A stretch of DNA of 64,000 bases from Burkholderiales bacterium Ga0077544 (GTDB taxonomy: Bacteria; Pseudomonadota; Gammaproteobacteria; Burkholderiales; Burkholderiaceae_D). The notes under the pieces are model-generated. The model had not been told where the DNA came from. It did no database searches and saw nothing but the letters and a program-made list of their open reading frames with translations. A program made the position numbers and the translations under genes. Position 1 is the first letter of the stretch. Each line of letters starts with the position of its first letter. Where the stretch lies: positions 62,001 to 126,000 of the forward strand of contig LNEU01000015.1 of NCBI GenBank assembly GCA_001464355.1, in the 5' to 3' direction. Shown piece by piece: positions 17,293 through 28,622 of the stretch.

Positions 17293-18666
17293 ATGCAGCA
17301 AACTATTATTGATATCGAGTCCCTCGACATGGAAGCACGTGGCGTCGGACATCTGAAAAATGAAGATGGCACACCCGGCAAGGTCGTGTTCGTCGAAGGC
17401 GCGTTACCGAAAGAGCGCGTGGTCTATTCTTCCTATCGCAAGAAGGCGAATTGGGAAGCCGCAAAGATGATGTCGGTGATCAAGGAGTCATCTCTGCGTA
17501 CCAAGCCTAAATGCAGCTATTTCGGCATTTGCGGCGGTTGCTCCATGCAGCATCTTGAGGCTGGCGCTCAAGTCGCGCTGAAGCAGCGCATTCTCGAAGA
17601 CAATCTCAAGCATATCGGCAAGGTCAAGCCGGAAACCATGCTGCGCCCGATACACGGGCCGACCTGGGGTTATCGCTATCGCGCCCGTATTTCAGTGCGT
17701 AATGTGCCGAAAAAAGGCGGTGTGCTGGTTGGTTTTCACGAGCGTAAATCTTCGTTCATTACCGATATGAAGACTTGCGAAATTTTGCCGCCCAATGTCT
17801 CTGCAATGTTGGTGCCTTTGCGTGAATTGATTGCCTCGCTTTCCGTTATCGATCATTTGCCGCAAATCGAGTTGGCAATAGGTCAGGGCGCAGAAGATAA
17901 AATCACTGCCATGGTATTGCGCATCATGACCGAACTTTCGGCTGAAGATGAAGTGAGATTGAAGGCTTTTGCCGATCATCACAAAGTGCAATGGTGGTTG
18001 CAACCAGCAGGCCCGGATAGCGCATATCAGTTCTATCCGGTAGAGGCGAATTTGCATTACGCGTTGCCGGAATTCGGTGTAACGATGCCATTCAAACCGA
18101 CCGATTTTACTCAGGTAAATCATCAAATTAATCGCGTTTTGGTAGCGCGCGCATTGCGTTTGCTGGACGTGCAAGCGACAGATCGCGTCGCCGATCTTTT
18201 CTGCGGCTTGGGAAATTTCACTTTGCCGATTGCAACGCAAGCGCGTGAAGTGGTTGGTGTGGAAGGCAGCACGACGCTGACCGAACGCGCACTGCAAAAC
18301 GCACAGACAAATCAATTAGCCGAAAAAACCTCGTTTTATTCGCGCAATCTGTTCGAAGCAAAAACCGAGGATTTCATTGAGTTGGGGAAATTCGATCGTA
18401 TGTTGATCGATCCGCCTCGCGACGGCGCCTTGGCAGTATGTGAGGCTTTAGCCGGATTGAATGCGGTGCAGCCGGATTTGATGCCTAGTCGAATTGTCTA
18501 TGTGTCATGTAACCCTTCAACCTTGGCGCGCGATGCTGCAGTGTTGGTCAATGACGGTCCTTACGTGTTGAAAAATGCCGGCGTGATCAATATGTTTCCG
18601 CATACATCACATGTTGAGTCGATGGCGGTTTTTGAATTGAATCAAACGAAAAAGCCCGCTGTGTGA
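17293..18666 (+). CDS. rlmD: 23S rRNA (uracil-1939-C5)-methyltransferase RlmD
   Basis: Methylates U1939 of 23S rRNA. It begins with a TRAM RNA-binding domain. Iron-sulfur cysteines follow (CSYFGICGGC, about residues 74-83, plus a later Cys in MKTCEIL), then a SAM-dependent methyltransferase core with DLFCGLGNF. The catalytic cysteine lies in VSCNPSTLARD near the C-terminus. I placed the start at 17293 because the TRAM domain begins right there. An in-frame ATG at 17248 would add 15 residues; neither has a clear ribosome site. The terminator at 18684-18716 follows. Formerly called rumA. Confidence 0.94.
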   Translation: MQQTIIDIESLDMEARGVGHLKNEDGTPGKVVFVEGALPKERVVYSSYRKKANWEAAKMMSVIKESSLRTKPKCSYFGICGGCSMQHLEAGAQVALKQRILEDNLKHIGKVKPETMLRPIHGPTWGYRYRARISVRNVPKKGGVLVGFHERKSSFITDMKTCEILPPNVSAMLVPLRELIASLSVIDHLPQIELAIGQGAEDKITAMVLRIMTELSAEDEVRLKAFADHHKVQWWLQPAGPDSAYQFYPVEANLHYALPEFGVTMPFKPTDFTQVNHQINRVLVARALRLLDVQATDRVADLFCGLGNFTLPIATQAREVVGVEGSTTLTERALQNAQTNQLAEKTSFYSRNLFEAKTEDFIELGKFDRMLIDPPRDGALAVCEALAGLNAVQPDLMPSRIVYVSCNPSTLARDAAVLVNDGPYVLKNAGVINMFPHTSHVESMAVFELNQTKKPAV

Positions 18667-18683
18667 TCCAGAGTGCATATTTT

Positions 18684-18716
18684 AAAAAGCCGACTTTGAT
18701 GTCGGCTTTTTTGTTT
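18684..18716 (+). terminator. Terminator after rlmD
   Basis: An 11-base stem (18684-18694 with 18701-18711), loop of six, and a run of T follow the rlmD stop by 17 bases. Confidence 0.9.
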
Positions 18717-19030
18717 GTATTGTAAGAATTTCGGGTTGATTTCGGATGGTGTGAATTAACTAAATGTCATCGAATTTAAATAAACATGACTTATTCTGAA
18801 GAGGGATCAACGCCTGTGGGCAGTTTGTTCTCTTTCAATTTGAGGCCGCGTTTAAGCGAATTCTGGTGAGAAAATGCCGCGTACGTGATGACGCGCCTTA
18901 AGCCCCGCATGGCTTGGGTATAAAACCATGTGCTCCTGCTCATAAACAGGGTGTTTCATGCTAGAATCGAAGGTTAATTGAGTTCTCAATTTTTCGTCTT
19001 AACCCTTTCATTTTATTGGAGTTTTTTCAG
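18717..19030 (+). other. Non-coding region upstream of ndk
   Basis: About 310 bases between the rlmD terminator and ndk. I see no gene. It should hold the promoter of the long ndk-to-purA run; the best candidate is the extended -10 at 18959-18967. Confidence 0.6.
18959..18967 (+). promoter_or_regulatory. Possible extended -10 promoter of ndk
   Basis: TG-C-TAGAAT fits an extended -10 element 63 bases before the ndk start. No good -35 is present at 16-18 bases upstream, which is allowed for extended -10 promoters but lowers confidence. Confidence 0.4.
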
Positions 19031-19456
19031 ATGGCAATCGAACGCACACTGTCGATTATTAAACCGGACGCAGTCGCTAAAAACGTAATCGGTCAAATTT
19101 ATTCCCGTTTCGAAGGCGCTGGCTTGAAAATCATCGCTGCTCGCATGACACAATTGTCGCGCGCTGAAGCTGAAGGTTTCTACGCTGTTCACAGCGCACG
19201 TCCTTTCTTCAAGGATCTGGTTGACTTCATGATCTCGGGTCCTGTGATCATTCAAGTACTCGAAGGCGAAAACGCAATCATCAAACATCGTGATCTGATG
19301 GGCGCAACCGATCCTAAGAAGGCCGACAAAGGCACGATCCGTGCTGATTTCGCTGACTCGATCGATGCAAATGCAGTGCACGGTTCCGATGCAGAAGAAA
19401 CAGCGAAAGTTGAAATCGCTTACTACTTCCCAGCGTTGAACGTGTACTCACGTTAA
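19031..19456 (+). CDS. ndk: Nucleoside diphosphate kinase
   Basis: Transfers the terminal phosphate of ATP to nucleoside diphosphates, balancing the (d)NTP pools. The 141 residues match the family length exactly. [18 protein letters not shown] is the family N-terminus, and the phosphohistidine lies in NAVHGSDA near residue 117. The start is the ATG at 19031, preceded by TTGGAG at suitable spacing; the upstream TTG at 19016 is rejected. It heads a co-directional run reaching the phosphoribosyltransferase at 35.5 kb. ndk-rlmN-pilW is a common order in Betaproteobacteria. Confidence 0.97.
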   Translation: MAIERTLSIIKPDAVAKNVIGQIYSRFEGAGLKIIAARMTQLSRAEAEGFYAVHSARPFFKDLVDFMISGPVIIQVLEGENAIIKHRDLMGATDPKKADKGTIRADFADSIDANAVHGSDAEETAKVEIAYYFPALNVYSR

Positions 19457-19532
19457 TTCGCGTTTTATTTGTAATGCAGCTATTCGCTGATATGTTTTCA
19501 TCGGCGATCAAGCGGCAATAAGAAGTATTTTT

Positions 19533-20699
19533 ATGACGACTCTCACCAATCTGCTGGATCTGGATCCTGCGCAGCTCATCGCTTATTGCGGTGAGCTGGG
19601 TGAGAAGCCGTTCCGCGCCAAGCAATTGCAGCGCTGGATACATCAATTCGGCGCCAGTGATTTTGACGCGATGACGGATTTGGCCAAGTCGCTACGCGAC
19701 AAGCTGAAAACGCGCGCGATGATTGCTGCGCCAGCTGTGATTTCCGATCACACCTCTACCGACGGTACGCGCAAGTGGCTGATCGACGTAGGGCAGGGCA
19801 ATGCAGTCGAGACTGTTTTTATTCCTGAAGAAAGCCGCGGCACTTTGTGTATTTCGACACAAGCGGGTTGCGCGGTAAATTGCCGGTTTTGTTCAACCGG
19901 AAAACAAGGTTTTAATCGTAATCTGTCAGTGGGCGAAATTATCGGCCAACTGTGGATGGCGGAATTTGAATTGCGCCGGACCAAAGGCATAGAGCCAGGT
20001 CCAAAAGGCGAGCGCCAGATCACCAACGTTGTGATGATGGGCATGGGCGAGCCGCTGCTGAATTACGAGCCGACCGTTACGGCACTCAAGTTGATGCTCG
20101 ACGATAATGCGTATGGTCTATCGCGTCGTCGCGTGACTTTGTCGACTAGCGGCGTTGTGCCAATGATCGATAAGCTTTCGCAGGATTGCGCAGTGGCATT
20201 GGCGGTATCGTTGCATGCATCAAACGATGCCTTGCGCGATGGCCTTGTACCCCTGAATAAAAAATACCCGTTGAAAGAATTGATGGCTGCTTGCAAGCGC
20301 TATCTTGAATTCGCTCCACGTGATTTTGTAACGTTTGAATATTGCATGCTGGATGGCGTCAATGATAGTGATCAGCATGCGAGCGAATTGCTGGCACTGG
20401 TGCAAGGCAAGGATGGCGTGCCATGCAAGTTCAATTTGATTCCATTCAATCCATTCCCTGAGTCGGGTTTGACGCGCTCCAACAATCCTCGTATCAAGGC
20501 CTTCGCCCAAGTGCTGATGGATGGCGGCATAGTCACCACGATACGCAAGACGCGCGGCGACGATATTGATGCGGCTTGCGGTCAACTGGCAGGTGAAGTG
20601 CAGGATCGTACGCGGGTGCAAGATCGCATGAAAAAAATGGCCGAGTATCAAGAGAAATTCGGCAAAGATTTTGGACGTATTGTGGAGATTTCATCTTGA
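19533..20699 (+). CDS. rlmN: Dual-specificity 23S rRNA A2503/tRNA A37 methyltransferase RlmN
   Basis: Radical-SAM enzyme that puts a methyl group on C2 of adenosine 2503 in 23S rRNA and of A37 in some tRNAs. The 388-residue protein carries the radical-SAM cluster CxxxCxxC at C113, C117 and C120. A second essential cysteine lies in the C-terminal DAACGQL segment. GMGEPLLN near residue 170 is a family landmark. Its stop overlaps the TTG start of pilW by four bases, so the two are coupled. Confidence 0.96.
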   Translation: MTTLTNLLDLDPAQLIAYCGELGEKPFRAKQLQRWIHQFGASDFDAMTDLAKSLRDKLKTRAMIAAPAVISDHTSTDGTRKWLIDVGQGNAVETVFIPEESRGTLCISTQAGCAVNCRFCSTGKQGFNRNLSVGEIIGQLWMAEFELRRTKGIEPGPKGERQITNVVMMGMGEPLLNYEPTVTALKLMLDDNAYGLSRRRVTLSTSGVVPMIDKLSQDCAVALAVSLHASNDALRDGLVPLNKKYPLKELMAACKRYLEFAPRDFVTFEYCMLDGVNDSDQHASELLALVQGKDGVPCKFNLIPFNPFPESGLTRSNNPRIKAFAQVLMDGGIVTTIRKTRGDDIDAACGQLAGEVQDRTRVQDRMKKMAEYQEKFGKDFGRIVEISS

Positions 20700-21511
20700 A
20701 AATAGCGCGTCCCGTGGTCTTGTTTGGTATCACTTTTTTCTCCATGGTCTTGTTGGCTGGCTGCGTAACTAGTACCACCACCAGTTCGTCCAACCAAGAT
20801 GGTGATGCGATGACTGTGACCGGTTCCGATAAGTCAGATAATCAGAGACGTGCCCGTATTCGTTTGCAATTGGCAAGCGAGTATTATCAGCAAGGTCAGA
20901 TGAATGTCGCGCTGGATGAGGTCAAGCTTGCATTGCAGACCGACTCCGAATTTGCTGATGCCTACAGCATGGCCGGATTGATTTACATGGATTTGGGCGA
21001 AACACGTTTGGCCGAAGAAAATTTCACGCGTGCTTTGCGCTTGGCGCCAAACGACCCGGATTTAAGCAATAACTATGGCTGGTTCCTTTGTCAGAACGGA
21101 CGTGCTCAGCAGTCGATAGCGTATTTTGAATCGTCCATACGTAACAAGGCGTATCGGTCACCTGCCAAGGCATTGAATAATGCTGGTAGCTGCAGTTTGA
21201 TTCTGAAAGATTCAGTTGCGGCAGAGCGTTATTTTAATGAGGCTTTTCGCTACGATCCAGGTAGTCCGACAACTAATGCCAATCTTGCTCGCATCAATTA
21301 CGAGCGTGGTGATCTTGAGCGCGCCCGTTTTTACATTGCGCGCGTCACCAAGACAGATATGCTGACTGCGGAAGTATTGTGGCTGGCGATCAAGATTGAA
21401 CGCAAGGTCGGCGATCGTGCAGCAGAAGCCAGTTTTGCGACGCAATTACGTCGCCGTTACCCAAACTCAAATGAATTTGCGGCTTATCAGCGTGGAGCCT
21501 TTAATGAATGA
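20696..21511 (+). CDS. pilW: Type IV pilus biogenesis lipoprotein PilW/PilF
   Basis: Outer-membrane lipoprotein of 271 residues with tetratricopeptide repeats, which in the family helps the PilQ secretin assemble and stabilises type IV pili. The signal peptide ends in LLAGC with the lipid-carrying Cys23. TPR units run from about residue 55 to 250; one reads [20 protein letters not shown]. The start is a TTG overlapping the rlmN stop, chosen because the signal peptide begins exactly there. Its end overlaps rodZ by eight bases. This pilF-rodZ-ispG-hisS order is widespread in Proteobacteria. Confidence 0.92.
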   Translation: MKIARPVVLFGITFFSMVLLAGCVTSTTTSSSNQDGDAMTVTGSDKSDNQRRARIRLQLASEYYQQGQMNVALDEVKLALQTDSEFADAYSMAGLIYMDLGETRLAEENFTRALRLAPNDPDLSNNYGWFLCQNGRAQQSIAYFESSIRNKAYRSPAKALNNAGSCSLILKDSVAAERYFNEAFRYDPGSPTTNANLARINYERGDLERARFYIARVTKTDMLTAEVLWLAIKIERKVGDRAAEASFATQLRRRYPNSNEFAAYQRGAFNE

Positions 21512-22595
21512 TGAAGTATCAACAAGCGAGCAACCGGAAAAATCTGCTTCTGCCGACACAACTACTGAGTCGGTTGTGAATGCCGTTGAGCCGATTGTGC
21601 CGGCAGGAGCGCAACTTGCCGCTCTGCGAGAGGCGCGCGGCTGGACAACTGCGCAAATCGCCAGTCAGCTCAATCTTGCAAACAGGCAGATTCAGGCGCT
21701 GGAAGCGGATAACTATGCAGCGTTGCCAGGCATGGTGATCGTGCGCGGATTCGTGCGTGCTTACGCAAAAGTGCTGCACGCAGATCCTGCGCCTATTCTG
21801 GCCGCGATAGTTGATGCCAACGCTGCGCCCGTCGTGCAATTGGCAGAACGAAATACGCTTTCTGCATCGTTTTCCGAAGCAAAACTGTCACCTTCCGGTC
21901 CGCGCGGATTTTCGTACAAAGTGATAGTGGGTGCAGCGATTGTGGCGGTGCTTGGTGTTGCGGTATTTGCGGGACAGCATCTTGGTTGGATTCCATCGTC
22001 AACCTCGTCGCAGACTTCCAGTGGCGAAGAAAAGCTTGCGCCGATTGAGACTGGGGAAATTGTCGAGACTCCACCAGAGCAAGCTGAGGTAATTGAAACT
22101 ACGGCGGTACCAAACGCCCTTGAGTTGAATAAGGCAAATGTTGTTTCAACAGTATCTAACCCATCGACTGTTGTGGCAGCTGCCCCTGTGCTTGAATCCC
22201 AGCCGGTAGTTGTTGATGCAAAAGCTGTTGCAGCGCCTGTGTTACCTGTGCCAGTTACGGTACCTAAGCCGGTAGCAGCTACACCAGCGGTTCAGCTTGT
22301 GGTCGTAGAAGCTAACAAAACTCCTGTCGTGTCTCCCGTTGCTGTTCCGGTGAATAGCAAGGATGCATTAGCAATCAAAGTGCGTGAAGATTCATGGGTG
22401 GAAATCAAGCGCGCAGACAATAGCGTATTAGTTTCGCGTTTGTTGAAGGCTGGTACCTCTGAAGTCGTTGCTGTCACAGAACCTGTATCAATGATTATCG
22501 GCAATGCTGCCGGTGTGGATGTGATCTTGCGGGGCAAGCCTGTCGATGTGATCACAGGCAACACCAGCAACGTTGCTCGTTTGAATTTGAAATAA
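21504..22595 (+). CDS. rodZ: Cytoskeleton protein RodZ
   Basis: Inner-membrane protein of 363 residues that links MreB filaments to the wall-growth machinery and keeps rod shape. It has an N-terminal Cro/CI-type helix-turn-helix (about 35-100; [17 protein letters not shown]), which in RodZ binds MreB rather than DNA. One membrane segment follows (138-158), then a long Val/Pro/Ala-rich periplasmic linker and the C-terminal DUF4115 domain (about 285-363). The start is the ATG at 21504, with GTGGAG in front, inside the end of pilW. ispG follows 7 bases later. Confidence 0.93.
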   Translation: MNDEVSTSEQPEKSASADTTTESVVNAVEPIVPAGAQLAALREARGWTTAQIASQLNLANRQIQALEADNYAALPGMVIVRGFVRAYAKVLHADPAPILAAIVDANAAPVVQLAERNTLSASFSEAKLSPSGPRGFSYKVIVGAAIVAVLGVAVFAGQHLGWIPSSTSSQTSSGEEKLAPIETGEIVETPPEQAEVIETTAVPNALELNKANVVSTVSNPSTVVAAAPVLESQPVVVDAKAVAAPVLPVPVTVPKPVAATPAVQLVVVEANKTPVVSPVAVPVNSKDALAIKVREDSWVEIKRADNSVLVSRLLKAGTSEVVAVTEPVSMIIGNAAGVDVILRGKPVDVITGNTSNVARLNLK

Positions 22596-22602
22596 TTTAC
22601 GT

Positions 22603-23871
22603 ATGTCTTTATCCGATCCGATTGCTACAGGTTCTTTGGCGCGGCGCAAAAGTCGTATAGCGGTGGTCAGTTACGGTGGCCGCGAAGTGCGCATTGGCGG
22701 CGATGCGCCTGTGGTTGTGCAATCGATGACCAATACCGATACGGCAGACGTAATCGGTACCGCGATTCAGATCAAGGAATTGGCGCGCGCGGGTTCCGAA
22801 ATGGTACGCATCACTGTCAACACACCGGAAGCTGCAGCAGCCGTACCTGAGATTTGCGAACAGCTCGACAAGATGGATATTGTCGTGCCGCTGGTAGGTG
22901 ATTTTCATTACAACGGCCACAAGTTGTTGAACGATTACCCCGATTGCGCAAAAGCGCTGGCGAAATATCGTATCAATCCCGGCAATGTTGGCAAGGGTAA
23001 CAAGCGTGATACGCAGTTCGCGCAGATGATTGAAATTGCCTGCCGTTTCGACAAGCCGGTTCGTATTGGCGTCAACTGGGGCAGTCTGGATCAGGAACTG
23101 CTGGCGCGCATCATGGATGAAAACGCGGCAAGGGCGAATCCGTGGACTGCACAAGCGGTCATGTATGAAGCGCTTGTCACCTCGGCGATCGAAAATGCAC
23201 TGCGTGCCGAAGAAGTGGGCTTGGCAGGTGATCGTATTATCCTGTCGTGCAAGGTATCCGGGGTGCAGGATTTGATCGCGGTGTATCGCGAGCTGGCGCG
23301 TCGTTGCGATTATCCATTGCACCTTGGTTTGACTGAAGCGGGCATGGGTAGTAAAGGCATAGTCGCTTCGACGGCTGCCTTATCGGTTTTGCTGCAAGAA
23401 GGTATAGGCGACACGATCCGTATTTCTCTGACGCCTGAACCTGGTGGCGATAGAACGCGCGAAGTCATTGTTGGCCAGGAAATTTTGCAAACCATGGGTT
23501 TGCGCAAATTTACGCCTATGGTGATTGCGTGTCCGGGTTGTGGTCGTACGACGTCGACGGTATTTCAGGAATTGGCGGATGGCATTCAGACTTATTTGCG
23601 CGATCAGATGCCGGTTTGGAAAAAACAGTATCCCGGCGTCGAAGCAATGAACGTCGCAGTGATGGGATGCATCGTCAACGGCCCAGGTGAATCAAAACAC
23701 GCGAACATCGGTATCAGTTTGCCGGGTACGGGCGAATCGCCAGCCGCACCAGTATTCGTCGATGGTGAAAAAACCGTTACTCTGCGTGGCGATAATATCG
23801 CCGCAGAATTTCATGCCATCGTGCTTGATTACGTCAAGACGCGTTACGGCAAAGAAAACAGCGCAGCTTAG
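22603..23871 (+). CDS. ispG: 4-hydroxy-3-methylbut-2-enyl diphosphate synthase
   Basis: Iron-sulfur enzyme of the non-mevalonate isoprenoid pathway, converting methylerythritol cyclodiphosphate to HMBPP. The 422-residue protein has the cluster cysteines in CPGCGRTTS near residue 308 and CIVNGPGE near 353. Its N-terminal TIM barrel contains VQSMTNTDT. The insert between the cluster-binding and barrel parts is of ordinary bacterial length. It sits seven bases after rodZ and 69 bases before hisS. Confidence 0.97.
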   Translation: MSLSDPIATGSLARRKSRIAVVSYGGREVRIGGDAPVVVQSMTNTDTADVIGTAIQIKELARAGSEMVRITVNTPEAAAAVPEICEQLDKMDIVVPLVGDFHYNGHKLLNDYPDCAKALAKYRINPGNVGKGNKRDTQFAQMIEIACRFDKPVRIGVNWGSLDQELLARIMDENAARANPWTAQAVMYEALVTSAIENALRAEEVGLAGDRIILSCKVSGVQDLIAVYRELARRCDYPLHLGLTEAGMGSKGIVASTAALSVLLQEGIGDTIRISLTPEPGGDRTREVIVGQEILQTMGLRKFTPMVIACPGCGRTTSTVFQELADGIQTYLRDQMPVWKKQYPGVEAMNVAVMGCIVNGPGESKHANIGISLPGTGESPAAPVFVDGEKTVTLRGDNIAAEFHAIVLDYVKTRYGKENSAA

Positions 23872-23940
23872 TAGTGCGATGCACTAAGTAAAAGACAACA
23901 AGCAGCATCAAACAAGTTAAAGATAAGTTTTTAAAAATAA

Positions 23941-25287
23941 ATGTCAGATACCAAGAAAATAGAAAAAATTGTCGGCGTGAAGGGAATGAACGATATTCTC
24001 CCTGCCGATGCCCCGATGTGGGAATTGTTTGAAAATACCGTGCACACGGTGTTGAAGAGCTACGGCTTCCAGCAAATCCGCACGCCTATCGTTGAACCTA
24101 CTGCCTTGTTTTCACGCGGATTGGGTGCAGTCACCGATATCGTCGAAAAGGAAATGTATTCATTTATCGATTCGATGAATGGCGATGAGCTGACTTTGCG
24201 TCCGGAATGCACGGCAAGCGTTGTGCGTGCGGCGCTCGAACATAATTTGACTTACGACGGTCCAAAGCGCCTGTGGTATTCAGGTCCGATGTTTCGTCAC
24301 GAGAGACCACAACGTGGTCGCTATCGTCAGTTCCATCAGATCGGTGCAGAAGCGATCGGTTTTTCCGGCCCGGATATCGATGCAGAACTGATCATGATGT
24401 GTCAGCGCTTGTGGGACGATCTTGGCTTGCAGGATGTTCGTCTAGAATTGAACTCCATTGGCAATGCGGAAGAACGCAACAAGCACCGCGCCGATTTGAT
24501 TGTCTACTTCGAACAAAATGCTGAATTGCTGGATGCAGAAGCGCAAAAACGTTTGCACAGTAATCCTTTACGCATCCTTGATACGAAGAATCCAACCATG
24601 CAGGATATGGTCAATGCGGCGCCTAAACTGCTTGATTATCTGGGTGAAGATTCACGTGCGCATTTTGAAGGTGTGCAAAAGATTCTGAATCACAATGCAG
24701 TTCCATTCACCATCAATCCGCGTCTGGTACGCGGTATGGATTATTACAATCGCACCGTGTTTGAATGGGTAACCGATCAACTCGGCTCGCAAGGTACAGT
24801 GTGCGGCGGCGGTCGTTACGATCCGCTGGTTGAAATGTTTGGCGGCAAACCAACGCCAGCTTGCGGTTTCGCAATGGGAGTTGAACGTTTGCTCGAACTG
24901 ATGAAAGCCAGCGGCGAAAAATTCGCGCCGAATCAATGCGATGTTTACATCGTGCATCAAGGCGAGCCAGCGCAACTGCAGGCATCGGTTGTCGCAGAAC
25001 GTTTGCGTGATGCAGGTTTGGATGTCTTGCTGCATTGCGCATCGTCCGCCGGTATCGGCAGCTTTAAATCGCAAATGAAACGTGCCGATAATAGCGGTGC
25101 AGCTTATGCCGTGATTATTGGCGAAGATGAAATTGCACAAGGTATGGCTGTCGTTAAAGAAATGCGCGATGCAGAAGGCAAGCAATCGAATGTTGTATTC
25201 GAAGGCATCGCCGATTATCTGGTCGACCAAATTGTTGGCGATGATCATGACCACGATCACGCCGATCACGTTCACTATCACCATTAA
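23941..25287 (+). CDS. hisS: Histidyl-tRNA synthetase
   Basis: Charges tRNA-His. Class II synthetase of 448 residues, with motif 2 around [16 protein letters not shown] (near residue 120), the histidine-specific [15 protein letters not shown] (near 260), motif 3 GFAMGVERL (near 305) and a C-terminal anticodon-binding domain. The last 15 residues are an Asp/His-rich tail with seven His and five Asp, absent from most HisRS and likely to bind metal. A paralogue without catalytic function, hisZ, lies at 32456. Confidence 0.97.
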   Translation: MSDTKKIEKIVGVKGMNDILPADAPMWELFENTVHTVLKSYGFQQIRTPIVEPTALFSRGLGAVTDIVEKEMYSFIDSMNGDELTLRPECTASVVRAALEHNLTYDGPKRLWYSGPMFRHERPQRGRYRQFHQIGAEAIGFSGPDIDAELIMMCQRLWDDLGLQDVRLELNSIGNAEERNKHRADLIVYFEQNAELLDAEAQKRLHSNPLRILDTKNPTMQDMVNAAPKLLDYLGEDSRAHFEGVQKILNHNAVPFTINPRLVRGMDYYNRTVFEWVTDQLGSQGTVCGGGRYDPLVEMFGGKPTPACGFAMGVERLLELMKASGEKFAPNQCDVYIVHQGEPAQLQASVVAERLRDAGLDVLLHCASSAGIGSFKSQMKRADNSGAAYAVIIGEDEIAQGMAVVKEMRDAEGKQSNVVFEGIADYLVDQIVGDDHDHDHADHVHYHH

Positions 25288-25310
25288 CTCACCACAAATA
25301 TCAAACCATC

Positions 25311-25958
25311 ATGGCATACGATCACGCAGAGCAAGAACAATTAGCCAGTCTCAAATCCTGGTGGAGTCAATACGGCAATTTGGTTACATGGTTGTTGATT
25401 ATCGTGCTGGGTGCGTATGCAGCCTGGGCAGGTTGGGGTGTCTATCAGCGCAATCAGGCGGCACAGGCTGGTCAACTCTATGAAGAGTTGCAAAAAGCAG
25501 TGACGGCGCAAGACAAGGACAAGATCCAGCGCGTTGCCACCGATATGGAAGAAAAATTCTCTGGCACCGCGTATGCACAAATGAGTGGATTGACAGCAGC
25601 TAAATCGGCTTTCGATTCGAACGACTTTAAAACCGCCAAAGCGCAATTGCAATGGGTTGCAGATAAGGGCAGTGATGAATACAAAGCCATCGCCAAAATT
25701 CGCCTGGCCGGGATTTTGCTGGATGAAAAAGCATACGATGAAGGATTGAAAGTTCTGGCCGGAGACTTCCCTGCGGAGTTTGCTGGTGTGGTGAGCGATC
25801 GCAAGGGTGATATTTTTGTTGCTCAAAACAAGCTGGACGAAGCGCGTACTGCGTATCAGGCTGCATTGGAAAAAACCGATGCGCAAAATCCGGGACGTCA
25901 GTTGATCCAGATAAAACTGGACGCAATTGGTGGCAATGCTGTAAAAAAAGCTGCATAA
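25311..25958 (+). CDS. yfgM: YfgM-like ancillary SecYEG translocon subunit
   Basis: Inner-membrane protein of 215 residues of the YfgM/DUF2133 family. A short cytoplasmic N-terminus is followed by one membrane helix (about 24-45) and a periplasmic tetratricopeptide-like domain. In E. coli YfgM joins the SecYEG translocon with the chaperone PpiD and helps pass proteins to periplasmic chaperones. Position between hisS and bamB is conserved across Proteobacteria and supports the name. It starts 23 bases after hisS. Confidence 0.88.
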   Translation: MAYDHAEQEQLASLKSWWSQYGNLVTWLLIIVLGAYAAWAGWGVYQRNQAAQAGQLYEELQKAVTAQDKDKIQRVATDMEEKFSGTAYAQMSGLTAAKSAFDSNDFKTAKAQLQWVADKGSDEYKAIAKIRLAGILLDEKAYDEGLKVLAGDFPAEFAGVVSDRKGDIFVAQNKLDEARTAYQAALEKTDAQNPGRQLIQIKLDAIGGNAVKKAA

Positions 25959-25988
25959 AATTAGCTGCACAAACGCTTAAGGAAAAAG

Positions 25989-27161
25989 ATGCGTATCAAA
26001 TTCAATTCCAGCTTGATGAAAATTCTGGGTGCTAGCTTATTGCTTATATTGACCGGATGCTCCACCTTGTCGTCGCTTAATCCGTTCGCCAGCAAACCAT
26101 CGACACGCAACCAGCCAGCAGCATTGACAGAAGTTAAACAGACGGCAACCGTTCGCACTGTATGGTCTGAGCGCGTCGGCAAGGCAGATCAGTATACTTT
26201 TGCCCCGGCTGTTGTGGGCAGCGATGTATTTACTGCTGCTGCAGATGGCACGATTACACGCATTAATGCAGCCACAGGACGTTCAGTCTGGAACATCAAT
26301 GCCGGAACCAAGCTGACGGCCGGCGTTGGCAGTGACGGCGATACCATTATCGTCGCCGGTGAAAAAGGCGTCGTACTAGCATTTGACGGCAACGGAAAAC
26401 AACGCTGGAAGGCGCAAGCCAGTAGCGAAGTTTTGTCTACACCAGCGGTTGGCCAGGGTGTGGTGGTCGTGCGCAGTCTGGATAATCGCGTAGTCGCGCT
26501 GGACGCCGAGACAGGTGCGCGCAAATGGTTTCTGCAACGTACGGCACCGGCGCTGACCTTGCGTACGTCGCCAGGAATCACGATTGTCAATTCGACGGCT
26601 TTCGTTGGTTTGGCGGGCGGTCGTCTGCTGGCAGTTGCCTTGAATAATGGCGCACCACGCTGGGAAGTTGCCGTCGGCGATCCGCGCGGCACAACAGAGC
26701 TGGAACGTATTGCTGATATTTCCGGTTCGCCAGTGGTGTCCGGTCGCGATGTATGTGCAGTTGCCTATCAAGGACGTGTAGCCTGCTTCGATGCGGCGAG
26801 TGGCACGCCACGCTGGGCAAAAGCATTGTCCAGCGATGTGGGCGTGGCAGTCGATGAACGTTTTGTATATGCTTCAGATGAGCGCGGCGGACTGAGCGCA
26901 TTTGCGCGCGATGGCGGCACCAGCATCTGGCGCAATACGCAATTGGCGAATCGTCGTTTATCCACGCCAATCAGTTCCAGTCGTTTGGTTGCAGTCGGCG
27001 ATTACCAGGGTTATATCCATTTTTTCTCGAAAGAAGATGGCTCGCTGGCGGCGCGTATCAGCACCGATGGCAGCCCGATTCTTGCCGCACCGGTGAGCTC
27101 CGGCGCGAATTTTATTTTTCAAACTCAATCAGGAACGTTGGTCGCAATTGCGGCCGAGTAA
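25989..27161 (+). CDS. bamB: Outer membrane assembly lipoprotein BamB
   Basis: Lipoprotein of the BAM complex, which inserts beta-barrel proteins into the outer membrane. The signal peptide ends with lipobox LTGC and Cys24. The rest (about 50-390) is a PQQ-type beta-propeller whose blades are marked by recurring GxxxW or W/F-containing segments such as ATGRSVWNI, GNGKQRWKA, ETGARKWFL and NNGAPRWEV. BamB helps BamA handle substrates. It is placed between yfgM and der as in many Proteobacteria. Confidence 0.95.
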   Translation: MRIKFNSSLMKILGASLLLILTGCSTLSSLNPFASKPSTRNQPAALTEVKQTATVRTVWSERVGKADQYTFAPAVVGSDVFTAAADGTITRINAATGRSVWNINAGTKLTAGVGSDGDTIIVAGEKGVVLAFDGNGKQRWKAQASSEVLSTPAVGQGVVVVRSLDNRVVALDAETGARKWFLQRTAPALTLRTSPGITIVNSTAFVGLAGGRLLAVALNNGAPRWEVAVGDPRGTTELERIADISGSPVVSGRDVCAVAYQGRVACFDAASGTPRWAKALSSDVGVAVDERFVYASDERGGLSAFARDGGTSIWRNTQLANRRLSTPISSSRLVAVGDYQGYIHFFSKEDGSLAARISTDGSPILAAPVSSGANFIFQTQSGTLVAIAAE

Positions 27162-27170
27162 AACAATTAG

Positions 27171-28514
27171 ATGAAGCCGGTTATTGCACTTGTAGGTCGA
27201 CCTAATGTCGGCAAATCCACGCTCTTCAATCGACTAACCCGGTCGCGTGATGCGTTGGTCGCTGACCTTCCGGGCTTGACGCGTGACCGGCACTATGGCG
27301 AAGGCCGTGTGGGCGAACGTCCTTTCCTGGTCATTGATACTGGCGGTTTCGAGCCTGTTGCCAAGGAGGGCATCATGCATGAAATGGCCAAGCAGACCAA
27401 GCAGGCCGTCGCGGAAGCGGATGTCGTGATCTTCATTGTCGATGGCCGCCAAGGTCTGACGCCGCACGATAAAACCATTACCGATTTTTTGCGTAAAAGC
27501 GGTCGGTCCGTAATGTTGGTCGTCAACAAAGCAGAAGGCATGAAGTACACCACGGTCACTGCCGATTTCTACGAACTCGGCATGGGTGATCCCTATGTGA
27601 TTTCTGCAGCGCATGGTGACGGCGTTACCGATCTGGTCGAAGAATCGCTGAATATCGCTTTTGCGCAAAGGCCGCCGGAAGAGGAAATTCCTGAATCGAA
27701 AGATCGCAGTGTCAGGCTGGCAATTGTCGGGCGTCCGAATGTCGGCAAGTCGACGCTGGTAAATACCTTGCTCGGTGAAGAGCGCGTGATCGCTTTCGAT
27801 TTGCCAGGTACTACGCGCGATTCGATCGAAATCCCGTTTGAGCGGGATGGCAAGCATTACACACTGATCGACACCGCAGGTATTCGCCGTCGCGGCAAGG
27901 TGTTTGAAGCGATTGAAAAGTTTTCTGTCGTCAAAACCTTGCAATCGATTTCCGAAGCGAATGTCGTGCTCTTGCTGCTCGATGCGCAACAGGACATTTC
28001 CGAGCAGGATGCACACATTGCCGGCTTTATTTTGGAGTCGGGCAGGGCGCTGGTAGTCGGTGTGAATAAATGGGATGGTTTGACCAGCGATAGACGCGAC
28101 GAGATCAAGATTGATCTGGAGCGCAAACTGGGTTTTCTGTCATTTGCTAAAACGCATTTTGTCTCTGCACTTAAATCGAGTGGTATCGGCCCGATGATGA
28201 AATCGGTCGACAATGCCTATGCGGCTGCCATGTCAAATCTGTCCACGCCTAAGCTGACACGCGCGTTGATCGAAGCAGTCGAACATCAGCAACCGCGCCG
28301 CAAGGGCTCCATCCGTCCGAAATTGCGTTATGCGCATCAGGGCGGCATGAATCCGCCTATCGTCGTCATTCACGGCAATGCGCTGGAATCGATAGATGCG
28401 AATTACAAACGCTTCCTCGAAAAGCATTTTCGCGAAACTTTTTCTCTGGTTGGGACTCCACTACGTATCGAGTTACGATCCGGCAAAAATCCTTTTAGCC
28501 GGTCAGAAAAATAA
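27171..28514 (+). CDS. der: Ribosome-associated GTPase Der (EngA)
   Basis: Essential GTPase for 50S ribosomal subunit maturation, with two GTP-binding domains in tandem. The 447-residue protein has P-loops GRPNVGKST at 9-17 and again at 187-195, DTGG and DTAG switch-II motifs, and NKxE/NKWD specificity motifs in the two domains. A KH-like RNA-binding domain forms the C-terminus. It begins 9 bases after bamB, so it is probably in the same transcript. Confidence 0.97.
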   Translation: MKPVIALVGRPNVGKSTLFNRLTRSRDALVADLPGLTRDRHYGEGRVGERPFLVIDTGGFEPVAKEGIMHEMAKQTKQAVAEADVVIFIVDGRQGLTPHDKTITDFLRKSGRSVMLVVNKAEGMKYTTVTADFYELGMGDPYVISAAHGDGVTDLVEESLNIAFAQRPPEEEIPESKDRSVRLAIVGRPNVGKSTLVNTLLGEERVIAFDLPGTTRDSIEIPFERDGKHYTLIDTAGIRRRGKVFEAIEKFSVVKTLQSISEANVVLLLLDAQQDISEQDAHIAGFILESGRALVVGVNKWDGLTSDRRDEIKIDLERKLGFLSFAKTHFVSALKSSGIGPMMKSVDNAYAAAMSNLSTPKLTRALIEAVEHQQPRRKGSIRPKLRYAHQGGMNPPIVVIHGNALESIDANYKRFLEKHFRETFSLVGTPLRIELRSGKNPFSRSEK

Positions 28515-28622
28515 GCCGGTTTGGCGGAAAAGTTCGAAATCGATTACATTTCCCTGAGCGAGGCACTTGAAAATAAGCAAGATGCCTCAACCTCCTAATC
28601 ACAACAACACAATGGAGCTGTC

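Noticed and set aside
27234-28016. Long minus-strand open frame of 260 codons
   Set aside because: Lies wholly inside der, which has complete GTPase motifs; an antisense shadow.
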